64,000 bases of DNA from Ciborinia camelliae (lineage: Eukaryota > Ascomycota > Leotiomycetes > Helotiales > Sclerotiniaceae). A program made the position numbers and the translations under genes. Positions 36,008-48,938 of this stretch are shown piece after piece. The notes below the pieces were generated by a model, which did no database searches, was not told the DNA's origin, and saw nothing but the letters and a program-made list of their open reading frames with translations. Where the stretch lies: assembly GCA_025890175.1 (NCBI GenBank), contig JANPYM010000001.1, positions 4,634,453 to 4,698,452 of the forward strand, read 5' to 3'. Each line of letters begins with the position of its first letter. Positions within the stretch are counted from its first letter, which is position 1.

Positions 36008-38830
36008 ATTGAACTGTTGAATTGTGTTTCGGGGGACGGGATTTGTCGTGGCGAATAAGAATAAGGGATGCATGATTTGCAAACACTATATAGAAGTGGG
36101 GGCGCATTGGGGATTGGCGTTTTTCAGTCTTATTGGTTGTTGAACTGTTGACCGGTTGATTGGTTGTTTAGGTATAGGAGAACAAAACAAGAAGGCTCCC
36201 AGCATCTACCTACATGTTCAAATTTGGTTTTTGCGAGGGTGGTTATTTTGTAATTTGTGCCAAGTGTCATAGCTAGATAGTAGTAGTAGTGATTTAGATG
36301 GTGACTTGTGGTTTGTTTTGGTGGTGGGGAAACTGCACATGATATTTGTATTCTATCTATACAGGAAAAAAGAGGGGCTGGTGGGCGGGGTGAGGAGATA
36401 TTTGTTACTACATTATACTTGCTACTATGTGTTTTTATTTTCATGCGAAGAAGAAAAGGAGGCGCGTATTATAGGGTGGGATGGGAATCTATTGGGAATC
36501 TATCAGTCAGTCAATCGTTTAATATACAATATCTACTTGCAACTATAATATTGCTGGTTTAGTGTTCACCCATGCTTCTATTTCTTTCTTCGGGTCGATC
36601 TGGCTGGCGTCGCTTGATGACGTAAAAACAGATAGATATCTGGACTTACTTGCCTTTAGTTGGGTGAGTAGTAGGTTCTTATGAATATAATGGTTGCGAG
36701 TTACATGTATGCGTCTCTGTGTATTTTGGGGGTTTGCTTCTTTTTTGGCCCTATTTTAGTTGGTTCTGAAGAGAGAATGGGAGGTTCAAGGGGTGGCGTG
36801 TCTAGTGTTTTCATTTCTCCTCTAACTACCAGTCATCTTGTTTGTGAAGGAATAGTATGTATTCAGTATCATTGAATTTTACCTTGCACTTCCTCGCCCT
36901 CTAATCCTATAGTCCCCGTTTTCTGAGTCCTCTTCGAGACAGGAAAGTATTTGCCTTTCTTTTTTCACTCCAAGTCCTAAGTAACGCGAAAAGTAACTGC
37001 TAAGACGTTCCTGAAAGCGTTGGGAAGATTTACATCTTAAGTTTATGTACAAACAAACATTATCATTCACTTCGAACTTCGAGTTGACCTATGAGTTGAG
37101 GGTAGTACCAATATCAAGCTATGTAGAGTAGTTTCTCAAAGATGCCTCATGGGAAACTTCTCCCGGTTGCTTGATATCAAAGTGTAGAAAATCATAGATA
37201 TTTGTTTTATGCCCTTGTTTGATTTTCTGCTATCATGTATTTATATGCTGTTGTTTCCTTCCGTACCTCATATACCTACCCAACTTATGTGTATATTCTT
37301 ATTTGATTATATACTCTCTTTTAATTCATTATCGTTTGAAATTTAATGTTATATGCTGTCTTTCTATATTGAGTATTGTCTCACAATATTAAGACGGATA
37401 TAAATACTGTTAAAGATCAAAACAAGATGAAGTAGTTTAAATCAGATCAGATACTGGAGTTGGTAGCTATATGTGCTTCTACATACTCTGACAATCAACC
37501 CATCTGAGCTTTGACTCTTAAACTGTATACACGAATGAGGTTTGTACTTTGGCTAGTGCGAAATCTTACAAAGAACAACTTCCACTCCCAGTCTCAAGTG
37601 ATAAGGTGTGTGGTGGAGTCTTGCCCCTCTTCAGAGATTTTTTCCTGGGCGGCCAGCTAAAGGCGCGGAATTGAGGTATAGTTATGGGGTATGCTTTGAT
37701 GGGATGAAGTGAATGTTGTCTCAGGCTGTGCATGTATGAGACGCGGAGTCTTCATTTACCCAGTCTGCTACCGTCTAGTCCCCCTTATCAGTTCTCTATA
37801 GCAAACTACTCCTCATCATACGGTCTTATCAACTTTTTTCCTTTTCTACCAAGACTTCAGATAATAACTCGCTAGGCTTTCCGATGATTTGGTTGCAGAT
37901 CTGGGAAAGGACTAATTCGCTCTTAGTGGTCTAGTGGCCAATAGAAATGCTTTACAAATACATTAATGAGCAGTTAGACTAGTTAAAATCCCAGTAGACT
38001 ACAAACTAGTCAGTCTAGACCTTTTTTCAGATATGCAACAAAATTGGCAAAAGGTTTAGAGAATTGTGGTCTAAGGGATTTGGGATGAGGGTTCGTTAGA
38101 GAAGAGGGAAGAATGGGGGAGAGATTATTCGCAACTAATTATGTTTCATTGGGGACCATGTTGGTTTGTTTTTGTATTCACTCTATCCTAACTACTGTCG
38201 GTAAAATATCTACTGTATTTCCATCCTATTTATCTCTCTGGCAGTCCGTCGTGAGTATAGATAACCGACTGAGTATCTAGTGGCAATAGCATGAGTTTGC
38301 TTGGATTTCATTTTACTTATTTTTCTGGAACTTACTTTGTGACAGCCCCGTTTGTGTGACAACTCTGTATTCCTTTCTTCATGGGTGGAGAAGATGCTAT
38401 TATTCGAAGTATCAGTTTTGAAATAGAACTCACGCAAGGACTCGGGGGAATCTTGTGGTATATTTTTATGCTTCATATTCCCAGTTAGATGATTGATATT
38501 AAATTCTGGGGTATTCACGTGTTACTCCTTCAAAGAATCCTTCCAACAGGCAAGTTCGAGTGGATTACAGAGCATTATAAATCGACTAGAATGTTATTTT
38601 ATTTCAAGCTATATGATAAGATATACGAGATACTACATGTGTACTTGGCCGTTTCATTCATAAGAACCACAAACTCACATCATTAGAGATAAAGATAAAG
38701 ACAGCCTCAGGTGGTCGGCCCATGATCCGGAAAGCACCCGCCATTGCTTAATCATCTGACTTCTGAAACTCATGTCATACTCCCTACCCCCTAGATACCA
38801 ATTCACCAATGAAGTACCATAGTCCATCCC
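36008..38830. other. AT-rich intergenic region, no gene seen
   Basis: Almost 2.8 kb without a supported gene. Frames are short (up to about 100 codons), overlap each other on both strands and lack motifs. A TTAGTGGTCTAGTGGCC string near 37922 resembles a tRNA D-arm, but no T-arm or acceptor pairing follows. Confidence 0.6.
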
Positions 38831-40345
38831 TTAATCATCCCATCCATCCCATCTTCCCTCATCGCCCTCTTTTTGATCTGGATACTCAGACGGCGGAACT
38901 TCTTTCTCAATACCCCCTTCGGGATCACCGCCCTCATCCGGTGGTGCGTCTTCGACATGATGCTCAAAAGCTCTCTCCTTTCCACTTTTCTCAAGGATAT
39001 CTTCAGCAATACAAAATGCCAAACCTACAACAGTTTCCTTTGCATCCTCTTCCGTTATAGCCATCTCTCTTGCCGGCCCTGGATTAGGATTCACTTGACT
39101 TCTAATCATAGCCGCCGATTTCGGCTGTTGAGGTAGAGCAATAGCTTCCCATCCTTGTGGCAAATACTCCTTTGTTTCCTCAAGAGAAGTCAACAGCGCT
39201 CTCACCATTTGATCCGTGAGATGTATGCCCGGGACTAGGTCGAGTAACACATCCCATGCTGAATCAGGATCCACGATGAGCGTCCACGCGACAGGGAAGA
39301 GTATAGCTAAGAATGGGCCGGCGACAGGAATCATAGAGATGAGATTCGTGAGTACATCCCTGAAGAAATCATTAAGCCAGCTAGAACGCTGAGCAGGTTT
39401 CCACTGGAGATCTAATCCGAAATTGGCTCTGGCGACCGTGAGCCACTCAACATCATATGCGTGTCTGTAGGTTGTGATATTGGGTATATTCAGCGTTCTG
39501 ATGAGATGATTCGGGACGATCTTGATGAGTCTGGCTGAGTATGGATTTTCTTTGCGAAGTTGACGGGGGAGAGAGAGCAACTTGAGGAGCTCGTGGACAT
39601 TAAGTCCGATGGTATGGCCAAGCCACACACCTAGACCTGTAGTGATGTTCATTGGGTGAGTTACCATGCTGTTGCCACCGCGCCAAATTGCTACGATGCG
39701 GTTCTGTGCGAAGTTTATTTGGACGAAGCAACATAGATTCTGGTTGCTCTCGGAAGCGTAGAAAGATAAGGGGAGGTAAACGGCTCGAATGTGAGCAACC
39801 ATCTGCCCGAGAAGATGGTCTTATTAGTCGGTGCCACTTATGATCTGAGGTGTGACGTGAGACTTACATCTATCCAGACCCATTCACCTATTCGAGGCAT
39901 AGGCATATGCATGAACCAAGACTAGAAAAGTCAGTTAACTTGTAACAAACAAAGTTTGGAAGGAAATAAATACTTGATCTGAGGCTCCGTACCACCAATC
40001 ATCAAAAGTCCTTGGATGTACACAAAGCTCATGCTGAACTCTTGTGCGAATATTACTCTCGGTAGTGCCATAAGAAAATGGCAAGTAATTAAACCCGCCA
40101 TGGTAAGATCGTAACAATACTCTGGTGATGGTATAGGCTGTCCGTGGATGGGGGTGTCCTCTACTATTGTAGCCCGAGCTCGAATCCCATGAAGAATGAG
40201 CCGGTCTATTCCAGATATATTCAACCATCATATGGTTTTTGAAATGATCGGGCCTATTGGCATCATAAGAATAATTAGTGGCCCGCCTAGCACGTAGACC
40301 ATTTCGCACAAAGAAGCATTCTCCTTCGGGGTATGCGAGGGCCAT
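38831..40345 (-). CDS. Protein of unknown function, 465 residues
   Basis: Exons on the minus strand are 40345-39974, 39921-39868 and 39802-38831 (introns 52 and 65 nt), all in frame. The start MALAYPEGECFFVRNGLRAR is at the first ATG. The N-terminal half is Trp/Tyr/His/Arg-rich (YIWNRPAHSSWDSS, DDWWYGASDQSWFMHMPMPR). The middle has FVQINFAQNRIVAIWRGGNS and LGHTIGLNVHELLKLLSLPR. A hydrophobic stretch ISMIPVAGPFLAILFPVAWT at about 320-340 could be one membrane helix or hairpin. The C-terminus is strongly acidic (GGDPEGGIEKEVPPSEY). No enzyme motif is recognised. Clean splicing and long open exons make it a real gene. It may be restricted to a fungal lineage (inference). Confidence 0.8.
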
Positions 40346-43254
40346 GGCGTCGGGTCTAGAAATAAGGCCTCTAGATATTGAACTATCATAGAGTGTTAAT
40401 GATGGATATAGTAGTGACTATTGGCAATTGAATTTGATAGTAGATGAAAGTGATTTATCGAAAGGTTTTGGCTTTTTCGCCTCGACGAAAATCGACTGAT
40501 ATAAATATTCGATGAAAGCCTGCCATGTTTGCATGTGAAAGTCAAGTCATTGCCAAATGAACTGATTGGTACTATCTTCATGCTTCGAATCAATAAATCC
40601 GCAATTGCGTCAATACCATGTTTGCATCACCTCAAATGCCGCCATTTCTGGCATTGGAAAGTATTAGCACCTAAAGAAATATTATAAGTATAATAACGAA
40701 AGGGAAGATTGTATCAAGTTTATTACTTCAAATGCTTCTATATCTGGTTTTGGAAATTATTAGCATTTAAAGAAATATTGAAAGTATGATGATAAAAGAG
40801 AAAACCGAATCAAGTCCATCACCTCAAATGCCGCCATTGCTGGCTTTGGAAACTATCAGCATCTAAGGAAATATTGAGAGTATGATGATGAAAGAGGAGA
40901 CTGCATCAAGTCCAAAAGGTTAAAAGGAGAACCAAAAAAGGAAGGGAGAATGGACTTGGAAGTGATTTAACTTGAATATTATAAACTGCAAAGAAAAGGC
41001 GACCTCAAAGATGCAGCAAACATTGGCAGAAATACCCCGCACACGACAATTCAGATCCAATTAACTGGCGTCTAAATACCTTCAATTGGACCTGTGCATC
41101 CCAGTTATCAAATATGGGGGTTGGTAGGTTACACTAGATATGCACTACCCCGCGCGCCAGCCTCGCATGGAACGGCAACATTATGCATGAAATAATTCTG
41201 AATCGGAAAGGATCAAAATCGGCCCACCGAGTCAAAATTCGAATAATATAGCTAAAACGTTGCACCACAGTAATGCACTTGACTTTAAACGTTAGATTGA
41301 CAACATTAAACATGGGAAAGCAGCGAATGGACAACCTATACCTTCAACAACACTTGAACTTGCCGTTTTACCCTTCGATCGTTCATCCGACATCCAATAC
41401 TACCTAATTAAAAAATGGGGGTAAAGAGAGGGGAATCCCTGGCAGGAGCGGATACAGACCAGTACCCTGCTTTGCTTGTGGCAAAAACCCCCATATTGCA
41501 AGATAGGTTATGCGGGTTATGTCACTATCTCCTGATTGCAGGAAAGTTCAAGGATTCGATAGCCGACGTCCTGTGCAGATGCGAAAGTGGACTTTCCGAA
41601 CCGCTTCCGACGAGGCTCCTTGATCCCGAGAGAATATTTTTCACCACTGACTTACCTCGTGTATTCGTTGACCAGATATCTACAAAATCTACACATCGCT
41701 TATTCATCTGCATGCCTATGTAATATTCGCGATTATTCATCCGTTGTTACAAGAATATTATTAAACATATACAATATGGAATACTTCGGCGAGAAAACGA
41801 CAGTGGTTGAGAATTAGAAATAGAATCCCAAGGCCTTTCGTACGGAACTTTTGGAAAAGATTTGTAGATATAAAACAATACATATTTCGAGAAACTCAGG
41901 GAGTAAAGTAAGATGAGATAATAATAGCCAGGTAGGTAGGTAGTGTAGAATGTCAAATTGGAGATGGATATTTGAGGAAACTCATCTGAAGCTTTTTTCT
42001 ACACATTTGTAAAACTACGTACATCGTTTGTTCATCAGATCAGATCCCGAGTCCATTGAAACTCGCTAAGCTTCCTTGACCTCCTTACTCGTCAATTTAG
42101 CTCGGTTACGTCACTAGTTTTATCTAATATTACCTTACCTAGTCTCAGTCATATTCACTCTCTTCATTCACTGATAGCGGAGTCTCACTTCATATTTTCA
42201 TTGTCTTATTATTGGTTAATAAATTTGTTTGCACAGCTACAAAATTAGAACATCTACTTATCTGATCTCGGGATTAAGTTCAACTAAACCAGCCGAGCTT
42301 CACTCGCCACCCCTTTCGCCTGTTTAGCTCAGTTCGCTTGCATGGATGTTTACAAAATTCTCTACACTCCATTTGGTTATCTTAAACTCACATTGCTAGA
42401 ATTTAAATTCCTGATACTATCATATATACTTTTACTATATTGACTGCCGTATAGACCTTCACTTTCACATTTACATTTAACTTCCATCCCCGCTTCACCT
42501 AATTAATCCATAAAGATTCCAATACACTGGCACATGGTATCTAAAATGACCCAACGCACAATCATCAAATCTCCCATCTCAAACGTCAAACCTCCTGTTC
42601 GCAGCTTCAGACAACACCTCATTAAGATTAAGCTAAACCTTTATCAATTTTTATTACATACCTACCTAGGTATGCAAGGACTATTATATCACGATTAGAA
42701 AACCAATTGTTAATTTGACAGAATTAATGGAAAGTCAAGCTGGCTATTTATGGTTTGAAGTTATTGGAATAAATGATGGGGACTTTATGTGGGACCGGAT
42801 CTTAAAAGATATCTGATGTTGAGCTCTTTCATCTTACTATTTTTGCCCTTATTTTGTCGCACTTCTTGTGATCCAAAAAGTTTGGTAGTTGCATATAGAA
42901 ATAAAGATATCAAGTATCTACTAATATCCATTCCATATTCTCCTTTCTTCTATTTACTTATTTACGATAACCCAACTCCTTGAATCAATAAGAGAAGTAT
43001 TGTGAGCCCGCAATAGATAGGTTTAATATGTATTCTTATTCAAGCTCTCACAGTTAAAGAAGACCGCTCGATATACTCTACGCTACGCTATAACAAGACA
43101 AGACAAGCATGGTATCATCCCACCTGCAACCTCTATTTTATGTATGTAAGTAAAAACAATTTAACGCAACCACCCAGAATTTTATACAATCCCCACAACC
43201 TAGTACCTGGTACATACCATCCATCCCCATTCTACCTCCGTATTTCTAATGTAT
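40346..43254. other. AT-rich intergenic region with 96-bp repeat array
   Basis: The region contains the three-copy repeat at 40626-40913 and otherwise AT-rich DNA. Frames at 41415-41723 and nearby are uncorroborated. A TTTAGCTCGGTTACGTC segment (about 42110) and TTTAGCTCAGTTCGC (about 42323) look alike but do not form tRNA genes. Confidence 0.6.
40626..40913. repeat. Three direct copies of a 96-bp repeat
   Basis: Copies start at 40626, 40722 and 40818 with an exact 96-bp period and no indels. Shared blocks include TCAAATGC, TTGGAAA, TAAAGAAATATT (copies 1 and 2) and ATCAAGT. Differences are substitutions, many of them C-to-T or G-to-A. Confidence 0.92.
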
Positions 43255-46138
43255 CTAATCATCCGAGAATTCTACCGCAACACTCCTATCCAAATCACTG
43301 ATCGTTCCCTCCCTTTCCTCGCCCGCGTCTTCGACTCCCCCCTCCAAACTTTTCCCATCTAACTCCCTACACAACCTCCCGAGTAGCCCCTCCATTCTCC
43401 CCATACACTCCTCCAATTTCCCCAACCGTCCTCGAATATCTTCGCTCTCATCGTCGCTACTCCCTTCATTCAACAAATCTCTCAGATGTTTCGGGATACT
43501 CATTCCTGCAAACGGCGCTACGGAATCCCTTCGAATCCTCTTGGAAGAACTATTGGCCGTATCTCTTCTCTTCATATTCTCCCGCGGATTCTTCTGTCCC
43601 GATGGTAAATTCGATTTCGACGTGGTATGATTAAGTTCCCGAGAGAACTCACTCTCGAAAATATTCCGATCACCCGGAACATCGTTCTCAACATCGGCTT
43701 CAATTTCATCCTCGATATCAGTCGGAGGTTCCTCGTCAAATACCGCCTGCAAATCTCCATGGACGCTAAATCCTCTTGAAAAATTCCACAGGCGGGGACG
43801 CTGTGGGAGACGGGGTAGTTGCTCTGCTTCTTTTTGGCGACGGGGTCCGGCCCATAATTGACGACGTTCTAAATAGCCGATGAGGAGCAAGAGCGGAGCA
43901 TTGAGGAAGCGCACGGCTGCCACGTTAATTTTGTGGAACCAGCGGGGTGTGAGGACGAATTTGAGAGGCATGAGGACAAAGAGGGCGAGGATATTGAAAG
44001 GGGGAAAGTAAGCAAATAGGGAGTCTGATTTGACACCTTCGAGTGTGAGGACGGCGCGACGGAACTGGATTTCTGCGGTGGCGTTGGAGACGATGGTTGA
44101 GAAAGTGGTTGAGAGCATGGAGACGAGGATAGTGAGGAAGAGGGTGTTGCCTAGGAATGCGAAAGTGACCATGAGGATGGGGCCGAGGAGCCAGTGGAAT
44201 TGACCGGATGTTGAGATACCTGTGCCGTCGAGTCCAAACCAAATCCAGAGCATCCATTTGGAGATAGTTATAGGTTTATGAATACCATTGCCAAGCCATA
44301 TCATAGAGAGTAAAAATCCCGCAAAACACCATACAGCGAGGAGAGTTAGGACAGCAAAATCGCGCATCATGGCTCGGAGAGAAATGAAGAGCATGTTTTC
44401 GGACATGAGATTGAATGCTAGACGTGGAACAAGGACAGGAGCTCCCAATGCGAGGACATCTAGGGCTTGTTGGCCAGTACCGACATTATCGGTGTGCCAG
44501 CCTTTGAAGCGAAGTACGAGATAAATTCCAAAGATCGAGGCGAAGGTAACATCGAGGAAGGACCAGAGATTCTGGGTGTATACGTGCCATCCATGTTCGA
44601 GGATAGAACAACTGTATGCGACGTCAGTAAGAGGTATCAACGTCAACCTGGAAGTACGAAAAAACTCACAATTGATCTAAAGTCCAACCCGATGTATAGA
44701 TAATGAATAATAATTCCATACCACCAAATGTAGATGGATCACGATCTGCCATCACGTACAGGTAAAAAACTAACAACAGTAAAAAGTGACACACTTCCAA
44801 ATAATTCCTCGTACGAGGAACTATAAGTCTATATTGGTTAAACAATGGTGCCTCTCTTGGATTATACAATGAAATTGGCTTGTTCTTGTAGTGGTCAGGC
44901 AGAATATCCATAAATGCCGTTGGAGTATATATGACCCTGCCTTCGTAGATTGCGCTGATTACTTTCTGACATGCCGACGAACTTAGAAAAGCCTTGCTTT
45001 GAGATATGATGGCAATTTCTAGGGCTGGCAATCTTCGATTGACACCAGTACGAGATTGGGCAGCCCATCCAAAGCTACTACTTTCGCGGATGATATTGTT
45101 TGGAGCGCCTTGGAATGGATCGAAACCTCCTACGAGGATACGAGAGAGTAAAAGTAACCCTTCTGAACCGGTATGGTCCTCGTGAAAACGGCGCAGGACT
45201 CGATTGGCAACTATTTCACATAGATGAGCACGTGTGGTGCAAATGCTCTGTTGGTGTGGCAAGGCCAATTGTTCACGTTGGAACTGTGTTTTATTGACGA
45301 GGAGACAATAGACTGGAGGTTTATTAGTATTCAAAGAAAGAACTTAGTCTAGAAGGAAACAAATGACTTTTCGGGGGTCCTGAGAATGGAAGCAAACATG
45401 ATCTCCGAGGACGACTCAGAGCAGCATCTACATCCCCATCATTTTCTTATTTAAAACTCCTCTACTCCATCACTGGCTATTCTTCTAATCCACTTGGAGA
45501 AAGAAAGACCATCTCTCTCAGACCACCAAGAACCTTAACAAAAAAGCAACAACTTACCAACCGACAAATCATCCAAATCATACAACCTATCCACCAACGG
45601 CCTCACAACTGAAACATTCAACCTCGGATCCCTCAGTTGTTCCAAACTATAAGGATCATCTATCACCCATATTAGTCTCAACCTCATCTCTCCATCTCTC
45701 CCTCCAATAAAACTCACCAATCGCCGAAATAATATCTCTTCTTATCCTATATTTCTATTAGCTTCATTTTAAAACTTCCAAGCATAGTATAAAGAACATG
45801 GAAACAAACCGATGAATGGTCTTATAAACCGGCAAATCCCCAAATTCATCCTGGGGATAACATATATCCCCAATAGCATGAGGATGAAAACACGCATGAC
45901 CATCATGTCTCCCTAAAACCGCATTCCTCCCATTTCCATTCCCATGTGCACTTCCCCCCGTCCCATCACCTCCCTCCAAACCTTCCTCCGGATCAGGTGT
46001 TAGCAACTGTGTCGTCTCGGTAGGGTGATATCTTCCATTCTCATTCAAAAGGATATTTCTAGGATCATTTCTAGGATGCGACGGCGTTCTAGGAGAAATA
46101 GAAATAGAAGAAGAAGAAGAGGAAAAAGATTGACCCAT
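43255..46138 (-). CDS. YVC1: TRP-family cation channel, YVC1-like
   Basis: YVC1/TRPY channels release calcium from the fungal vacuole. Minus-strand exons are 46138-45810, 45746-45718, 45659-45558, 45312-44670 and 44611-43255 (introns 63, 58, 245 and 58 nt), giving 819 residues. The second exon is only 29 nt; it supplies RIRRDIISAI and restores the family string leading to DDPYSLEQL and NVSVVRPLVDRLYDLDDLSV. A Gly/Ser-rich head precedes it. The membrane domain runs from about residue 285 to 600, with FNQYRLIVPRTRNYLEVCHF at its start, then WSFLDVTFASIFGIYLVLRF, and a pore-region block WLGNGIHKPITISKWMLWIW. The cytosolic tail (about 220 residues) is acidic with a heptad-like RLGKLEECMGRMEGLLGRL. 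Long tails are seen in filamentous fungi. Confidence 0.9.
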
Positions 46139-47496
46139 CCTACCCCCAAAAGTCTATGCCCAGACCTTGGGTTGATGAATACGGAATTTCCTGGTGGTAT
46201 TGATTGATAATATAAATTCTTGTGCCGGGGAAGGATCCAGCGCCGTTTAGTAAATTTTTATACAATGACGCAAGTGTACACGCTGGAGATAAGGGGATGG
46301 AAACAGTGGATTCGTGCGTTTTTTGATGGTAAGAGTTGCGATAACGATTGCAGGTTGGCTTGAAGCGGCGAGGACTGAATGGGCGAATTAAATTAGGGAA
46401 TTAAAGGTGGGTTGGGTTTCACTTGATGGATTGCATGTGTACGGTAATTAGATGTAATTTTATAGATGTCAAGATATCAAAATGTCAAGTACGAGTATTA
46501 ATATATAGATGGATTTGATAGAAGTTTGTATGCAGGTATCGATGTAGCTATTAATTATCGCCATGTTTATTAATATTCTTCGAGGGTAACGTTATTTAGT
46601 TTAGTAATCAAATGCAATGCAATGTGAGTAAAAGAATTCACTTAAGATGCGATGTCTAGTAAGCTTGAGATTAATCGACTCCATCTTCATTCCTTTGTTC
46701 CACCCTTCCCTTATTTGTCTTCGATGATTAAGTAATCTTTATGATAGAATGAATGAATGTTACTATTTATATTCTGGGTGGCTAGTTAGCATAACACTTT
46801 GATTGGTAGCAGGATATTATGCATATTCAACTATTTCTTTAACCCTATAACAGATTTCAAGAACATATCTCACTGTATTAAAGTTGAGATCCTCGGGTTT
46901 GAAGAGTTTTCACCGGTACATAAGAAGGTAGCTATGCCTTATACAAGGAAAGTGGCGAGTTTTAAGCGGACGGAGGGGGTTTGGTGCATATTACTCGAAT
47001 ACATGTGTTGGAGAGAATGCTGCGAGGAGAGCCTTAAGAGGTTGAAGATGTGAGTTTCTGTTTATCTGGTTGGGAAAGAGACGGGAGAGGACTGTCGAGT
47101 TATTTGAAATAAAAAAGGGATGTGTGAGGTCTTAAAACTATAGGAAATTTTGAGAATGGATTGGAATAGGAGTGAGGTACCAGCAGCAATGCCTATCTTA
47201 CATATCCTCCCATTGGTCTCATTGCATTTGCCAACCGTCTGTACCTACCAACCCATGAGAAAATTTCCGTTTGTATTGTGTCATATACTATGAACGAGTT
47301 ACTCATTCCTGTGAATCAGACTGGGGATTATTATTCATGTGAAATATTCCAGCATTGTTGGTCACTTGATTTCGTCTAGGCATCTACGGGTTGCTTATTT
47401 ATTTCCCCCTCCTTCCAAAGTTGAAAGTTCCTCCTCACAACTTCATTGCATCTACAAAACAGTTTCTCCATCACAAGTTAATCTTTGTCTTTCATC
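46139..47496. other. Divergent intergenic region
   Basis: This is the upstream region of the TRP channel (minus) and the RNase H-like gene (plus). It is AT-rich with no recognised element. The 84-codon frame at 46799-47053 has no support. Confidence 0.6.
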
Positions 47497-48474
47497 ATGG
47501 TATCTGAGGCTCTCATGCGTGCTGATGGCACTATCGTTTGCAAAGTGCATTTCCGAATCATTTGTCATGACTGCTCCCGTGATTATAGCGTTGCAAAAGA
47601 GCTCCACGATGAAGAGAAAGGGGTAGAGGAAGAGGGAGATGGAGATGGAGAGGAGAAGAGAGAGGTAAAGGAAGAGGAATATGACACTGAAACTGCTGAG
47701 GAGGATCTCGATTCCGATACCGATGAGAACTCCGGCGATAAGAATAGACCTTTCCCTGATGGTTTCATCGCCTGCTATGGCCCAGATGATTTCCCAAGAT
47801 CCGATCGACCCCCAGAATCCGACTCCATCCTCACCATGACCGAATTCACACCCCCCAACCTCACCGATAAACCCGGGAAGCTTTTCTCCATCGGGGAACT
47901 TTATCTCGACTTCCCTCGTCTTGTTCGACGTACAAACCCGCACGAAATTCTCATCTATGCCGATGGAGCATGTCTTCGCAACGGAATTTCCAACCCCACC
48001 GCCGGCTGGGGGTTCGTCATATCACCCACACATAAAGTCAGCTTCCGACTCGAAAACACTGGTCCAACCGGCGAACCGCACCCGCAAACCAGCACACGCG
48101 CCAAACTTCGCGCCGTGATTGCTGTACTAGAGTACCGACTTTGGCAAGGCGAAACCTGCACCAGTCTTGTAATTGCCACGGATTCCGAATACGTAGTCCA
48201 GGGTGCCACCAAGTGGATCCACACTTGGATCCAACAGGGTTGGCGAACAAGCTCGGGAGAGCCGGTCGAGAATCACGATTTGTGGAAGAGGTTGATATAT
48301 TGTATCAAGAGGCTGAATATTCCACTTGAAGTTCCTTCTTACCAAGTCTCTACATCAGTTTCTTTTTGGAAGATTCGTAGAGGGTGGAATAAGGCGGCAG
48401 ATAAGCAAGCGAAGAAGGGGGCTAAGGGGGAGGAGGTTCCAGAATACCAAAAGCTTGAAGGAGTTTGTTGCTGA
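47497..48474 (+). CDS. RNase H-like protein with altered active site
   Basis: An intronless frame of 325 residues starts at ATG 47497. The N-terminus has Cys/His spacing VCKVHFRIICHDCSRDYS (about 14-31), similar to a short zinc-binding-like motif in fungal RNase H relatives, then an acidic stretch (about 40-85). The RNase H1 fold begins at ILIYADGACLRNG (about 152) with Asp156. Asp229 lies in ATDSEYVVQGATKWIHTWIQ and Asp302 in NKAADKQAKKGA. The position normally held by the catalytic Glu (as in RAEL) is Lys203 here (TSTRAKLRAV; AAA at 48103-48105). Three of four carboxylates remain, so hydrolysis of RNA in RNA/DNA hybrids is probably weakened or lost; binding may persist. Convergent with the GTPase gene. 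Confidence 0.85.
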   Translation: MVSEALMRADGTIVCKVHFRIICHDCSRDYSVAKELHDEEKGVEEEGDGDGEEKREVKEEEYDTETAEEDLDSDTDENSGDKNRPFPDGFIACYGPDDFPRSDRPPESDSILTMTEFTPPNLTDKPGKLFSIGELYLDFPRLVRRTNPHEILIYADGACLRNGISNPTAGWGFVISPTHKVSFRLENTGPTGEPHPQTSTRAKLRAVIAVLEYRLWQGETCTSLVIATDSEYVVQGATKWIHTWIQQGWRTSSGEPVENHDLWKRLIYCIKRLNIPLEVPSYQVSTSVSFWKIRRGWNKAADKQAKKGAKGEEVPEYQKLEGVCC

Positions 48475-48938
48475 TCGGGAGGGCTTTCTCGGGTAATGCG
48501 TTATGTGACGTCGGAAAATTGAGCATCTAGGCGCCAGCGGGGAACGGAATAGGAGCTTTCTTCAAATTGCTTTGCAATATTCGGTTTTTTTTTTAGTTTG
48601 TGTTTATCTTGCGAGCCAATTTGAAGAAATATTGAGAGAAACAGTAAGAGATTTATTGCGGAATGAATTTCAGAAAATGCCAAATAAGGGCCGAGAATGT
48701 ATCTTTTAGAACCTAGAGAAGACTTAGCAAGAAGACTCAGCGATCTGAAGCAATAGCACGCATGGGCTCTGATTAAGAATAATTCGCATTTCTGTACCTG
48801 TGACTTTATAAAGTACGTTCCCTAATGCTCTCCACAACAATACTCTCAGAACGAAGATCAACCAATAACATTACATCCCACCAAAACACTTCATACCTTC
48901 ATCAACACTATTCAACATCAAACATCCTACGGCAAAAA
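48475..48938. other. Intergenic between convergent genes
   Basis: This is the 3' flanks of the RNase H-like and GTPase genes. It contains a T homopolymer near 48585. No other feature was seen. Confidence 0.6.

Noticed and set aside
37915..37995. tRNA-like D-arm string TTAGTGGTCTAGTGGCC
   Set aside because: No T-arm (GTTCRAATC) and no acceptor stem at the right distance.
42105..42340. Two TTTAGCTCRGTT strings resembling tRNA D-arms
   Set aside because: Neither is followed by an anticodon stem or T-loop; coincidental.
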